Positions 14,901 through 22,617 of a DNA stretch of 55,376 nt are shown here, one piece after another (position 1 is the stretch's first letter; each line of letters starts with the position of its first letter). A program made the position numbers and the translations under genes. The notes below the pieces were generated by a model. It did no database searches, had not been told where the DNA came from, and saw only the letters and a program-made list of their open reading frames with translations. This DNA comes from Chloroflexota bacterium (lineage in GTDB: Bacteria; Chloroflexota; Anaerolineae; J102). Location of the stretch: assembly GCA_029782215.1 (NCBI GenBank), contig JAKOVD010000099.1, forward strand, positions 1-55,376, written 5' to 3'.

Positions 14901-15711
14901 TATACGCCTCGATCGGACCCGGTCCGGCGAAGATCGCTTTCTGCTCTTCCGCAATGAAGTCAAGGCCGCCCAACAGGCGCGCCAGGCGCCCCCCGATCAG
15001 GCCCGCCCAACGCCCGCGCAGGAAAGCCAACTGGCCATCCAGGGAAGTCGCCGCCCGCGCCGGAGCCTGCAGCAAGTCGAGGAGGTTCTGCCCATCGGGT
15101 CCGAACTTGGGTTCCTGGTCCAGGAAGGTCGCCAACCCGGCAATCACCTGCGGATAGGCCGTGCGCGCCCTCAGCTCGGCGTCGTCGAACAGCTCCTGGT
15201 AGGGCGTGAACGCCGGATTGGCGTTCGCCACCCAAAGCATCAGGAGCTCCTCGAGCGCCACCTCGCGATGGCTCATGCCGCCCGTGCTTCCGGCCAGATA
15301 GGTGTCCAGGTCCGTTTCGCCGCGGTAGACGGCGGCGGGCGGGAAACGTTCACAGAATCGGCGCAGCCCGGCGTCCAGCTCCTCACGCCCCAACTGGGCC
15401 TCCAGCACTGCCAGGGCCCGCGTCATGACCGTGGGATTGACCTGCTTCCGGTAGACCTCCACCATCACGTGGAGGATCTCATCGATCAGGCCCAGGGCAT
15501 AGATCTGGCTGGCCTGCACCGCCTGTTCAGGATGGCTCACCAGGTCGCGGCGGTCGTTCATCTTCTGCGCAAAGACACGTGCAGCGTAGAAGTCCGCCAG
15601 GATGACGTTGCCGTTGTAGGTGAAGATCGACTGGTCGAACTGATAGAGGTCGCGCGCCTCACGTGAAACGTGGAATTCGCGTAGAGCACCAGGTAGTGTA
15701 CCGCGCATCAT
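11986..15711 (-). CDS. large GH13 alpha-amylase family protein
   Basis: 1241 residues, cytoplasmic (no signal). A mostly helical N-terminal part (about 1-330) precedes a GH13 (beta/alpha)8 barrel. Conserved regions are I, DMVPNH at 399-404; II, RFD with nucleophile D520; III, LLLAEAF with acid/base E585; IV, FLSNPDE at 641-647. In region IV the usual NHD is NPD, so the transition-state-stabilising His is replaced by Pro645. A C-terminal part of about 500 residues contains an Ala/Pro-rich linker and helical segments. It acts on alpha-glucosidic bonds, but the substrate cannot be told. GAGGAG lies 7 nt before ATG 15711. A glycosyltransferase gene lies upstream on the same strand. Confidence 0.9.
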   Translation of the reverse strand: MMRGTLPGALREFHVSREARDLYQFDQSIFTYNGNVILADFYAARVFAQKMNDRRDLVSHPEQAVQASQIYALGLIDEILHVMVEVYRKQVNPTVMTRALAVLEAQLGREELDAGLRRFCERFPPAAVYRGETDLDTYLAGSTGGMSHREVALEELLMLWVANANPAFTPYQELFDDAELRARTAYPQVIAGLATFLDQEPKFGPDGQNLLDLLQAPARAATSLDGQLAFLRGRWAGLIGGRLARLLGGLDFIAEEQKAIFAGPGPIEAYTFGGEEYEPERYSADTDWMPRLVLLAKNAFVWLDQLSKQYQRPLNTLADIPDAELDIIANRGITGLWLIGLWERSRASRRIKQMMGNPEAVASAYSLYDYQIAHDLGGPDALDNLRQRAWQRGIRLASDMVPNHMAIDSRWVVEHPDWFLQLPYSPYPSYSFNGPNLNDYDNRVGIYLEDHYYNRSDASVVFKRVDHWSGDTRYIYHGNDGTSMPWNDTAQLDYLRADVREAVIQTILHVARQFPIIRFDAAMTLAKRHIQRLWFPEPGTGGAIASRAEHGMTKADFDAAMPEEFWREVVDRVAAEAPDTLLLAEAFWLMEGYFVRTLGMHRVYNSAFMHMLRDEDNDKYRQLIKNTVEFDPEILKRYVNFLSNPDEKTAVEQFGKDDKYFGVATVVATVPGLPMFGHGQFEGYTEKYGMEYRRAYYDEKPDLWLMDRHQREITPLLKRRYLFAQVHSFLLYDFFTSSGAVDENVLAYSNRAGNERSLVVYHNKFSDTRGWIRTSAAYLDKGSGQLVQKSLGEGLGLSSSANRYVIFRDMVPGLEYIRPCREIVENGLYVQLGTYQRHVFVDFREVSDNEAGQYGQVAAYLNGRGVPSVDEAVRELFLRPLHYPYRAIVNGETFRWLYDHRVSTLPLTAEQSTALAQHFEEVEELDKALLQEIERFTTGQTSAEAEGAGVDVLKRRLEAVEAAAAAPAETPEPTSGDAVAPEAEMPTGWTALPSLLRRELEAALQLRVLGDLPGNAEPQLGAAAASDGIDRFAAACAYLTTGLGNHRAAWGGLFAYVCNHTLGRVVGDDDFAARAHSWMDEWLLGKVTAQALVDYGLSAAEAESQVELVKLLIAHQGLLQPSGAAAGAAAHSLPAPHALLRTLLAADDVQRYLRVNRFEGVLWYNKEAFATLVHGLYTAAVVAQVAAGGDGTAEVVSELYAVAEALLAADAASGYRVEQLLAWAGKEPDKGRPAGDRRPQA

Positions 15712-15840
15712 TATCGTCTCCTCAGGGTCAGAGGATGAGAGCAGGAGAACAGGGCAGAGAGGCTCGATGATCGACCTTCCTATGATAGCAGACGCGCCCC
15801 CTTCCCCACAGATTCGGGTTCAACGCCGGTCTCTCCCGCG

Positions 15841-16938
15841 TCAGAAGCACAGGCCAGCCACGTACGCGGCAAGCTGGTGCGCGCCGTTCGCAGTCTTGAT
15901 CGGACCCCGCGACAGGGCCAGGAGATCGGGGAGCTGCGCAAGCCAATCACCGCTGGCGAAACACTCGCCCGCCAGCCGCAGGCTGGGCATGTTCTCGGCG
16001 GCGTAGCGCTCGAACACCACGGACTCCCGGAAGCGCGGACGGGGGACATAGCCAAAGCGGGCGCCGGCACGGTAGGTCTCGGCCAGCGTGCTGTAGCCCA
16101 GCTTGCCGATCACGACGTCACAGGCCTGCACGAGGTCCGGGTGGTACCAGCCCGAGTTGGCGGGCAGGAGCAGGGTGTTGCCATGCCGCTCGGGTCGAAG
16201 GGATGCGCCCGGAATCACGAAGTGGACGGGCGCGTGAGTCGCCAACCGCGGCACAAAGGTGTAGTCCCACGGCACGCCCCCCATGGTGATCAGCACCAGG
16301 GGAGCGCCGGCCGGCACCTCCAGCCTGCGGCGCACCTCGTCGGGCGCCAGCCGCGGCTCCCGGCTGATCGGCGCCGTCACCAGGTCGCAGGCGCGGGGTT
16401 GGCACACCGGCTCGATCTGGACATGGTGACCGGCCTTTGCGTAGACGGCGGCAAACAGCCGCGCGTAGCGGGCCAGGCGGGCATCCTCAGCGGCATAAGC
16501 TTCATAGATCCAGTCCCACGTGAAGTTCTCGATCAGGACCGATGGCAGCCCGGCGGCCGCGGCGACGGCAATGCCCACGGCGGCAATATCACAGAGGATG
16601 AGACGGCAGCCCAACTGCACCACCTGGCCTGCCAACTGCGCAACCCACACGGGGTCAAGGGGCAGGTAGGTGGCCAAGCGATCCGCCGTCGCAGCCGCAT
16701 CTTCAAAGAGCGCCGTCGTCTGCACCAGCCCGATGTCGGTCGATGCCGCATGATAACCGAATGGCCGCCGCAGGGTCTGGGCAAAAAACCACTCAGGCGT
16801 GAGGGTGAAGATCTCGAAGCGAAGGTCGGGGGCGCAGTCCTCAAGGGCAGCCATCACGGACAGGGCCCGCGCCGCATGTCCAAACCCATGAGGGGTGATG
16901 AAGTAGGCAAGGCTCAGCGGCCGTATCCCGGTCGCCAT
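15841..16938 (-). CDS. GT-B type glycosyltransferase-like protein
   Basis: About 365 residues. The N-terminus LAYFITPHGFGHAARAL has the G-x-GH-x-x-R loop typical of MurG/MGT-like GT-B proteins and of L-arabinokinase-type N-terminal domains. The C-terminal half has APLVLITMGGVPWDY, LLLPANSGWYHPDLVQACDVVIGKLGYSTLAETYRAGAR in parts, which matches the nucleotide-sugar donor site. It would transfer a sugar from a nucleotide donor to an unknown acceptor. I start at ATG 16938 just before the conserved region; a GTG at 17001 is possible, and neither has a clear ribosome-binding site. It precedes the GH13 gene by 129 nt on the same strand. Confidence 0.8.
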   Translation of the reverse strand: MATGIRPLSLAYFITPHGFGHAARALSVMAALEDCAPDLRFEIFTLTPEWFFAQTLRRPFGYHAASTDIGLVQTTALFEDAAATADRLATYLPLDPVWVAQLAGQVVQLGCRLILCDIAAVGIAVAAAAGLPSVLIENFTWDWIYEAYAAEDARLARYARLFAAVYAKAGHHVQIEPVCQPRACDLVTAPISREPRLAPDEVRRRLEVPAGAPLVLITMGGVPWDYTFVPRLATHAPVHFVIPGASLRPERHGNTLLLPANSGWYHPDLVQACDVVIGKLGYSTLAETYRAGARFGYVPRPRFRESVVFERYAAENMPSLRLAGECFASGDWLAQLPDLLALSRGPIKTANGAHQLAAYVAGLCF

Positions 16939-17340
16939 CAGGTTGTGAAGCCCTCGCCCCACACGCCTGGCTCCGGGCCGTTGGCCTTTCGCGTGGCGCA
17001 CTCAGGAGCCGGGTGCTGGCGTTGCGTACCTTTCATCAATCCCTCGACGAGCCCCCATTATCCCGCGGCAGCGACCGGTAGGGCAAAGGCCGCCCGCAAG
17101 ATACACTGCAATTTGATTGTGATAATATGATCAAGATCATATCGCAGGGGCTGCAAAGTATGGTTTACTGTGGGCGTGTCACCTTCCAGATGAAGCACCC
17201 CTCATCGGTGCACCTCCTTTCAGTGTGTGTGTGTGGAGAGATCCCCGGCGCAGCGAATGCTCGCCGGGGATTCTCTTTCCAGGGGAATTTCGATCGGCCA
17301 GGCTGGACGTGTATGCTTGTGGGCGCCAAGGGAGGTCGTC
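16939..17340. other. non-coding region between divergent genes
   Basis: No gene seen. It contains an AT-rich 18-nt palindrome ATATGATC-AA-GATCATAT (17125-17142) that may be an operator, a (TG)6 tract near 17224-17235 and a GC-rich hairpin at 17241-17271 followed by TTCTCTTTCC. Confidence 0.6.
17241..17271 (+). terminator. hairpin with T-rich tail upstream of the ICMT-like gene
   Basis: ATCCCCGGCG pairs with CGCCGGGGAT (17262-17271), extended by AGAG/CTCT with a bulge, and followed by CTCTTTCC. It resembles an attenuator or the end of a short leader transcript. No leader peptide was identified. Confidence 0.45.
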
Positions 17341-17964
17341 ATGAAGCTCAAAACCTATATCGACATTCACAAAGGCATCACGGGTCTGGTCGTCCTGCTG
17401 TTGATGGCGTACTACGACCAGTGGCACAACCCAACGGCCTGGATCTACCTTGCCATGCACGGCAGCTATGGCCTGCTCTGGGTGCTCAAGAGCCGCACCT
17501 TTCCTGACAAGCAGTGGGAACGCCCGGTCAGCATCGCCTATGGGGTCATCGCCGTCTGGGGAGGCCTGTCGCTGTACTGGATTGCGCCCTGGCTTCTGAC
17601 TGCGCGGGGGGTGCAGGCGCCCGGCTGGTATACAGCCCTCTGCATCGTCCTCTTCACCTTCGGCGTCTTCCTGCACTTTGCTTCCGACATGCAGAAGCAC
17701 ATGGCGCTTTCGCTGCGCCCGGGCGAACTGTTCACCGCAGGCCTCTGGCGGCGGCTGCGCAATCCGAACTACTTCGGCGAGCTTCTCATCTATCTTGGCT
17801 TCGGCCTTCTCGCCATGAGCTGGGCGCCGGTGGTCATCCTGCTCCTGTGGGTGGCGGTGTATTGGCTGCCCAACATGCGGCGCAAGGACCAGTCTTTGTC
17901 GCGCTATCCCAGCTTTGCCGCATGGAAGAGCCAGAGCAAGCTCTTCATTCCCTTTCTCTTCTAG
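17341..17964 (+). CDS. integral membrane methyltransferase/reductase-like protein (DUF1295/ICMT type)
   Basis: 207 residues with about five hydrophobic segments. The C-terminal part carries GLWRRLRNPNYFGELLIYLG and a closing block YPSFAAWKSQSKLFIPFLF, the pattern shared by isoprenylcysteine carboxyl methyltransferases and the DUF1295/steroid 5-alpha-reductase-like group. The conserved Arg, Asn-Tyr and Glu residues would bind the cofactor. The substrate, probably a lipid, is unknown. ATG 17341 has GGGAGG 5-6 nt upstream; a longer frame from 17227 would include the hairpin and is unlikely. Confidence 0.8.
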   Translation: MKLKTYIDIHKGITGLVVLLLMAYYDQWHNPTAWIYLAMHGSYGLLWVLKSRTFPDKQWERPVSIAYGVIAVWGGLSLYWIAPWLLTARGVQAPGWYTALCIVLFTFGVFLHFASDMQKHMALSLRPGELFTAGLWRRLRNPNYFGELLIYLGFGLLAMSWAPVVILLLWVAVYWLPNMRRKDQSLSRYPSFAAWKSQSKLFIPFLF

Positions 17965-18015
17965 GCCCGTCCCTGGGCTGCCGCGCCGGCGCCGTCAACG
18001 TGCCCCGACCTGGCC

Positions 18016-18246
18016 TCACTGATGATTGGCGCCGTTGGCCGACTGGATCACCTGCACCAGGGGCCGCGTCCGGGCCGCAATTTCCAGGCGTTCGACGCAG
18101 TCAAACAAGGGCATGAGCTCCACGAGAGCGTCAACCTCCAGCCCAAGCGCCTCGGCCATGCGCTCATACGCGCGCGGAACGCGCCCTGCGACGATGTCAT
18201 CCACAAAATCGTTTAGGATGTCGGCGGCCCTGGCGTTGATCTTCAT
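18016..18246 (-). CDS. small hypothetical protein
   Basis: 76 residues, starting MKINARAADILNDFVDDIVAG and containing VPRAYERMAEALGLEVDALVELMPLF, which is predicted to be helical, with a short C-terminal tail. I recognise no family. GAGGA lies 6 nt upstream of the ATG and codon usage resembles the neighbours, so translation is plausible. It is convergent with the membrane methyltransferase-like gene. The call of a real gene is moderate because of its size. Confidence 0.55.
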   Translation of the reverse strand: MKINARAADILNDFVDDIVAGRVPRAYERMAEALGLEVDALVELMPLFDCVERLEIAARTRPLVQVIQSANGANHQ

Positions 18247-18396
18247 GCATATCCTCGTCTAACTACCAAGACGAAAAAGAGCGCTAAGAGTATCGGCCTT
18301 CGTGTCGTTTGGCGGTCGAATTTTGCGGGGTGCGGCGGGCGCCGTCGGGTCCAGGCCCCGCTGCCGCATCCCCCACATCCTGGCGGTTCGGTCGTC

Positions 18397-18425
18397 TTGC
18401 CACTACGATCGTGACCAGTTACAAT
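18397..18425 (+). promoter_or_regulatory. promoter of the thrC-rnc-smc cluster
   Basis: TTGCCA (18397-18402) and TACAAT (18420-18425) with a 17-nt spacer, about 60 nt upstream of the first start codon of the cluster. Confidence 0.65.
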
Positions 18426-18487
18426 CTCTTCGTTATGTCTGGCGCGAGCACGGGCAAGCGCCTCCGTCATGCAGGGCCTCTACCGCG

Positions 18488-19615
18488 ATGGCCAAAACAA
18501 CTCCCAGCTCCCTTGCACCTTTCAAGCTGCGCTGCCGGTTCTGCAACCAGCCGGTAGATTGGCCCCCCCTTGAGCCGCGCTGTCCTCGTCCTTCGTGTCG
18601 CGGCCCCCTGCAGCCACGCAACAACATCCTTTTCGATCCCAGCCTGATCGAAGCCCTGCAGCCAGGGATGTGGCGCTACCAGCACATGCTGCCGCCGCTG
18701 CCCGCGCATCCCGTGCACCTGGGCGAAGGATTCACGCCGCTGCTAACGGATGGGGCCGGCCGTCTGCAGGTCTACTACAAGAACGAAAGCCTGAACCCGA
18801 CCGGCAGCTACAAGGACCGCGGGGCGGCACTCTTGATCAACACCATCGGCGAAGCGACCAGGGTGATCGATGACTCCTCGGGCAACGCCGGTGCGGCCCT
18901 GGCGGCCTATGCGGCCCGCGCCGGTGTCGAAGCGCACATCTACGTGCCTGCCGGCGCCCCGACGCCCAAGCTCAACCAGATCAAGCGCTACGGGGCGCAC
19001 TTGCATGCGGTGGAGGGTACGCGCGACGACGTGACTTTGGCCGCAGAAAACGCTGCCCAAGAGCCGGGCGTGTTCTATGCCAGCCACGTTTGGCACCCCG
19101 GTTATGCCCTGGCCATGCAGACCATCGCCTGGGAGATCTGGGAGCAGATGGGCGGAAGGGCGCCCGATTGGGTGGTGCTTCCTGCCGGCAACGGCAGCCT
19201 CCTGCGCGGCATCCGTTGGGGCTTCCGGTCGCTGGAAAAGGGCAAGTGGATTCGTTCGCTACCGCACCTGGTCGCCGTCCAGCCCGCCAACTGCGCCCCC
19301 CTCTATGCCTTTGGCCAGGGGACCTACGTCGCCGAGACTTTCGAGGCGCTTCCCACGATTGCCGACGGGGTGGCCATCCCCCATCCTCCCCTGGTCGAAG
19401 CGATGTGGGCGGCGGTGCGCAAAACCAGGGGGGAGGTGGTGATTGTGCCGGAGGACGAGATCCTTGCCGCGCAGACCAGGCTGGCCCGGCGCGGCTTCTT
19501 TGTCGAACCCACGGCTGCCCTGACCTTCGCCGCCCTTGCCCAACTCGAGACCTTCATTCCACCGGAAGACACGGTCGTTCTCATCCTCACGGGTCATGGC
19601 TTCAAATCCATCTAA
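18488..19615 (+). CDS. threonine synthase-like PLP enzyme
   Basis: 375 residues. An N-terminal zinc-ribbon-like segment (C16, C19, C32, C37) is followed by a fold-type II PLP domain. The PLP lysine is K109 in NESLNPTGSYKDRG, and SSGNAGAALAAYAARAG binds the cofactor phosphate region. This is the layout of threonine synthases that convert O-phosphohomoserine to threonine, although other beta-replacement activities cannot be excluded. No other threonine genes are adjacent. ATG 18488 is chosen because it follows the promoter and precedes the first Cys pair; an upstream start at 18302 would contain the promoter. Its end overlaps rnc by 20 nt. Confidence 0.85.
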   Translation: MAKTTPSSLAPFKLRCRFCNQPVDWPPLEPRCPRPSCRGPLQPRNNILFDPSLIEALQPGMWRYQHMLPPLPAHPVHLGEGFTPLLTDGAGRLQVYYKNESLNPTGSYKDRGAALLINTIGEATRVIDDSSGNAGAALAAYAARAGVEAHIYVPAGAPTPKLNQIKRYGAHLHAVEGTRDDVTLAAENAAQEPGVFYASHVWHPGYALAMQTIAWEIWEQMGGRAPDWVVLPAGNGSLLRGIRWGFRSLEKGKWIRSLPHLVAVQPANCAPLYAFGQGTYVAETFEALPTIADGVAIPHPPLVEAMWAAVRKTRGEVVIVPEDEILAAQTRLARRGFFVEPTAALTFAALAQLETFIPPEDTVVLILTGHGFKSI

Positions 19616-20345
19616 CGCCTTTCAGGCCGTTCTCGACTGCGAGCAGGCCCTGCACGTCGAGTTCCAGGATAAGACGCTCCTGCTGCGGGCGCTCACCCAT
19701 CGCTCCTATCTCAACGAATCCGCCTACGTCTTCTCGGACAACGAGCGTCTGGAGTTCCTAGGCGATGCTGTCCTGGACCTGATCGTGGCTGAGCTGCTCT
19801 ACCAGCGTTTCCCCGAACAACGTGAAGGGTTCCTGACCTCGCTGCGCGCCAGCCTGGTGCGCCGTGAGGCGCTGGCCGGCTTCGCCCGCCAGATCGACCT
19901 GGGGCCGTACATCCTGTTGGGCCGCGGTGAGGAAGACAGCGGTGGGCGCGAGCGTGATGCCATTCTCTGCGCCACGTTTGAGGCTGTTGTAGGCGCCGTC
20001 TACCTCGACCAGGGTCTTGATGTGACGGCTTCCTTTCTCTCGCCCTACCTGGAGCCGGAGCTGGTGATCCTGCGCGATGGGCGGCTGCAGAAGGACGCCA
20101 AAAGCCTGCTGCAGGAATGGTCGCAGGCGGAGATGAATGAAACGCCGTCCTACCAAACAGTGGCGATGGAGGGGCCTGACCATGCCCGCGAGTTCACGGT
20201 GGAGGTGCGGATCGGCGGCGCCACGTACGGCGTGGGGCGGGGCAACAGCAAACAGCGCGCTGCCCAGGAAGCGGCCCGCCTGGCGCTGGAGTCCGTCACA
20301 CAGGGCGGCAGCGCAAGCACCTCCCTGCCGCCAACGCTGGAGTAG
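19596..20345 (+). CDS. rnc: ribonuclease III
   Basis: 249 residues. The catalytic domain (about 10-165) holds the RNase III signature NERLEFLGDAVLDL (49-62) with its metal-binding acidic residues, plus the later acidic motif EAVVGAVYLDQG. The double-stranded RNA-binding domain covers about 175-240 (DAKSLLQEWSQAEM through SKQRAAQEAARLAL). It cleaves double-stranded RNA in rRNA maturation and decay. ATG 19596 overlaps the preceding gene, so translation is probably coupled. rnc and smc are often neighbours; here three other genes lie between them. Confidence 0.96.
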   Translation: MASNPSNAFQAVLDCEQALHVEFQDKTLLLRALTHRSYLNESAYVFSDNERLEFLGDAVLDLIVAELLYQRFPEQREGFLTSLRASLVRREALAGFARQIDLGPYILLGRGEEDSGGRERDAILCATFEAVVGAVYLDQGLDVTASFLSPYLEPELVILRDGRLQKDAKSLLQEWSQAEMNETPSYQTVAMEGPDHAREFTVEVRIGGATYGVGRGNSKQRAAQEAARLALESVTQGGSASTSLPPTLE

Positions 20346-20424
20346 GGGTCCACGCGGGAATAGCGCTCCCGGTGGGCGCCCCAGGCAGGCGCCGCCTGCC
20401 CAGAGCCCGCAGCGGGTCGTGAAC

Positions 20425-21312
20425 ATGCCTTCGGCCCCAGTGCGTGTCCTTGTCACAGGCGCCAGTGGCTACCTGGGACGCCAGTTGCTGCGCTGTCTGC
20501 CGCGCCATTGGCACACGTGGGCGGGCTACCACAGCCTGCCCCTGGCGCCGGATCCGCGGCTGACGCCTCTGGCGCTCGACCTGGCGGACGGCGACGCGGT
20601 CCGCGGCGTCATGGAGGCGATCCGGCCGCACGTCGTGCTGCACCTGGCGATCTCCCGCCAACCGGCATCGTTCGACAGCATCATCGTGCAGGGCAGCGCA
20701 GCCATCGCCGCGGCGGCAGCCGCCGTGGACGCACGCCTCATCCACCTGTCCACCGACATCGTGCTGGATGGAACCGCCGCGAGTTATGACGAGCGGGCCG
20801 CTCCCTGCGCCGAGCCGCTGCCCGGCCAGCCCGATCCGCTGTCCGGCCACGGACGGGCAAAGGCCCGGGCTGAGCAGGCGGTGGGCGCCCTCCACCCCAA
20901 CCCTGTCATTGTTCGCACCTCTCTGATCTATGGTTTTACCCCGTTGGACCACAGCACCTCCTGGTTGGTCGAAGGTCTGCGACGGGGCGAGACGGTGACG
21001 CTCTTTACCGACCAGATACGCTGTCCCGTGTTTGTCGACGACCTGGCCGCGAGCCTGGTCGAGCTGGCCGGCCTGGCGTTCACGGGCGTTCTCAACCTTG
21101 CCGGGCCTGTCGCGATCAGCCGTTACGAGTTCGGCCTGCTGCTGTGCCAGGCGCTGGGACTTGACCCGTCAGGCATCCGCCCTGAGCCGACGCCTGACGG
21201 CTTCGCCGCGCCACGCCGCCTGGTGCTTGCCGATGGTCTCGCCCGCAGCCTGCTGGCGACGCTCCGCCGCAGCCCCGTCGAGATCTGCAGGCCGCCGGGC
21301 GCCCGCTTATGA
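20425..21312 (+). CDS. RmlD-like extended SDR with altered catalytic Tyr
   Basis: 295 residues, Rossmann fold. The nucleotide-binding loop is VLVTGASGYLG (Gly12, 15, 18), followed by LHLAIS and LIHLSTDIVLDG as in dTDP-4-dehydrorhamnose reductases. The family YxxxK motif reads HGRAK here (142-146): the catalytic Tyr is His142 while Lys146 is kept. The protein may therefore lack reductase activity or act as a binding/regulatory subunit, as with MAT2B-like proteins. ATG 20425 has no strong ribosome-binding site. It lies 79 nt after rnc and overlaps the next gene by 4 nt. Confidence 0.82.
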   Translation: MPSAPVRVLVTGASGYLGRQLLRCLPRHWHTWAGYHSLPLAPDPRLTPLALDLADGDAVRGVMEAIRPHVVLHLAISRQPASFDSIIVQGSAAIAAAAAAVDARLIHLSTDIVLDGTAASYDERAAPCAEPLPGQPDPLSGHGRAKARAEQAVGALHPNPVIVRTSLIYGFTPLDHSTSWLVEGLRRGETVTLFTDQIRCPVFVDDLAASLVELAGLAFTGVLNLAGPVAISRYEFGLLLCQALGLDPSGIRPEPTPDGFAAPRRLVLADGLARSLLATLRRSPVEICRPPGARL

Positions 21313-21824
21313 GCGCCGCGCTGCCGCGGCCGGCCATCTGGTTCGTGAGCGGCGAAACGCCAGCCGCCGGCTGGTCAGGTTTCGCATCGTATTTCACGCA
21401 GCAGGGCTTCTCGTGCTACGCTTCAAGTTCCGCCCCGGCCCTGGCATCGGCTCCTGGTCTTCACGGGTCGCCGCCTGCAGTCCTGGCGGTGGCTCACCGC
21501 CGTGTGAGGCTGCCCCTGCCGGCTGCGGCGCTTGCCGTCCTGGCGCCCGCACCGGGCTGGCTCATCAGCCTGGCCTGGCGCCCGCCCGGTTCACCAGTCT
21601 GGCTGGGCCTGGGCCAACAGGCGACGCTGTCGCGCTGGGCGGCGCACCTGGCCCTGCGACGTCTTCACCCCGGCAGCATCCACGTCTTCGAGGGCCTGGG
21701 CGCCGGCTTGCTGTCGACCGCCGGTTGGGAACGCGTCGCCCACGCCCTCCGGCTCTGGACCCTCGATCTTGTGACCTCTGGCACCCTGGACCGCCCCGAA
21801 ACCCATGCGCCTGTTCGGCACTGA
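21309..21824 (+). CDS. unrecognised protein in the rnc-smc cluster
   Basis: 171 residues, rich in Ala, Leu and Pro. It starts MSAALPRPAIWFVSGETPAA and contains AVLAPAPGWLISLAW and HVFEGLGAGLLSTAGW, but I recognise no family and see no clear transmembrane helix. The start overlaps the stop of the previous gene (ATGA) and its end overlaps the next gene by 20 nt, which supports translation in a coupled operon. Function unknown. Confidence 0.65.
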   Translation: MSAALPRPAIWFVSGETPAAGWSGFASYFTQQGFSCYASSSAPALASAPGLHGSPPAVLAVAHRRVRLPLPAAALAVLAPAPGWLISLAWRPPGSPVWLGLGQQATLSRWAAHLALRRLHPGSIHVFEGLGAGLLSTAGWERVAHALRLWTLDLVTSGTLDRPETHAPVRH

Positions 21825-22524
21825 TCCTCTTCTCTACCTGATCGTTCTCGGCGGCCTGGCCTTCAGCATGTTCATCGGCTTCGTCGCCCACCAACAGATG
21901 CTGATGCCGGTCGCCAGCGCCCTCATCCTCTGGCCGCTGCTGATCTGGTCGCTGCGTCATGCCCGTCTCGATGTGGCGGTGCGGCTGGTCGCCTTCTGGG
22001 CGGCCGTCATCTTCGTCGTGACCATCATCGCCGGCCGGGTCCTTGGGGGACAAGCCCTGGAGACGGTCCCCGGCAGCCTCGACTACATTGCCAACCAAAT
22101 GCTTTGGCTCACGGGGCAGGCAAACACCGTGGAGGGCGCCAGCCGTTGGCTGCCTGAGCTGGCGCGGCGCACGGGCCTTGTCCTGTTCGGAGGCGCCGTC
22201 AGCGCCGGTTTGCTGCCCCTGATTGCGGCGGCGCGCTGGCTGGCCATCCTCGGTCTGTGGACGGCCAACCTGTTCAACGCCGCCCACCCCATCGGCGCCG
22301 TTCCGCTCAGCATTGCGCCCTGGACCTGGGCCGAGATGGTTGCCCAGGTCGCTCTGCTCGTGGTCATGTCTGAACCCATTGTCACCGGCAGCGTCCACGG
22401 CTTCCTGACCCGCGATCGCTCGCGTCTGCTCCTGACCGGCCTGGCGGCGCTCCTTGTGACGATTGTCCTTCACCTCTTGCTCCCGGGTCTCCTCGCCTCG
22501 CCCCTGCGCGCCCTGGTCCTCTAA
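21805..22524 (+). CDS. multi-pass membrane protein
   Basis: 239 residues with about six to seven hydrophobic segments, the first at residues 9-27 (YLIVLGGLAFSMFIGFVAH) and the last near the C-terminus (LLLTGLAALLVTIVLHLLLP). I do not recognise the family. The loop LGGQALETVPGSLDYIANQM may face outward. It overlaps the upstream gene by 20 nt and precedes smc by a spacer containing a TACGCA-type repeat. A role linked to the cell envelope or to chromosome functions of its neighbours is only a guess. Confidence 0.75.
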   Translation: MRLFGTDPLLYLIVLGGLAFSMFIGFVAHQQMLMPVASALILWPLLIWSLRHARLDVAVRLVAFWAAVIFVVTIIAGRVLGGQALETVPGSLDYIANQMLWLTGQANTVEGASRWLPELARRTGLVLFGGAVSAGLLPLIAAARWLAILGLWTANLFNAAHPIGAVPLSIAPWTWAEMVAQVALLVVMSEPIVTGSVHGFLTRDRSRLLLTGLAALLVTIVLHLLLPGLLASPLRALVL

Positions 22525-22552
22525 GCCGGCCACCGGATCCTCACTGCTCACC

Positions 22553-22612
22553 CATTGCGTATTACGCAGTACGAAGTACGCATCACGCACTTCGCAATCC
22601 GCACTCCCCATT
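22553..22612. repeat. TACGCA-type dispersed repeat before smc
   Basis: Degenerate TACGCA/TACGAAG units (ATTACGCAGTACGAAGTACG and on to CGCACTCCCC), related to 2537-2580. It extends the smc frame upstream without being coding. Confidence 0.7.
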
Positions 22613-22617
22613 CTCCC

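Noticed and set aside
12958..15666. 902-codon open frame on the plus strand
   Set aside because: It is the antisense shadow of the GH13 gene; high GC keeps the frame open, and the peptide shows no domain.
17205..17221. GTGCACCTCCTTTC resembling the 3' end of 16S rRNA
   Set aside because: Only a dozen bases match and no rRNA sequence precedes it; on the minus strand it reads as a ribosome-binding site before an 8-codon frame, too little to call.
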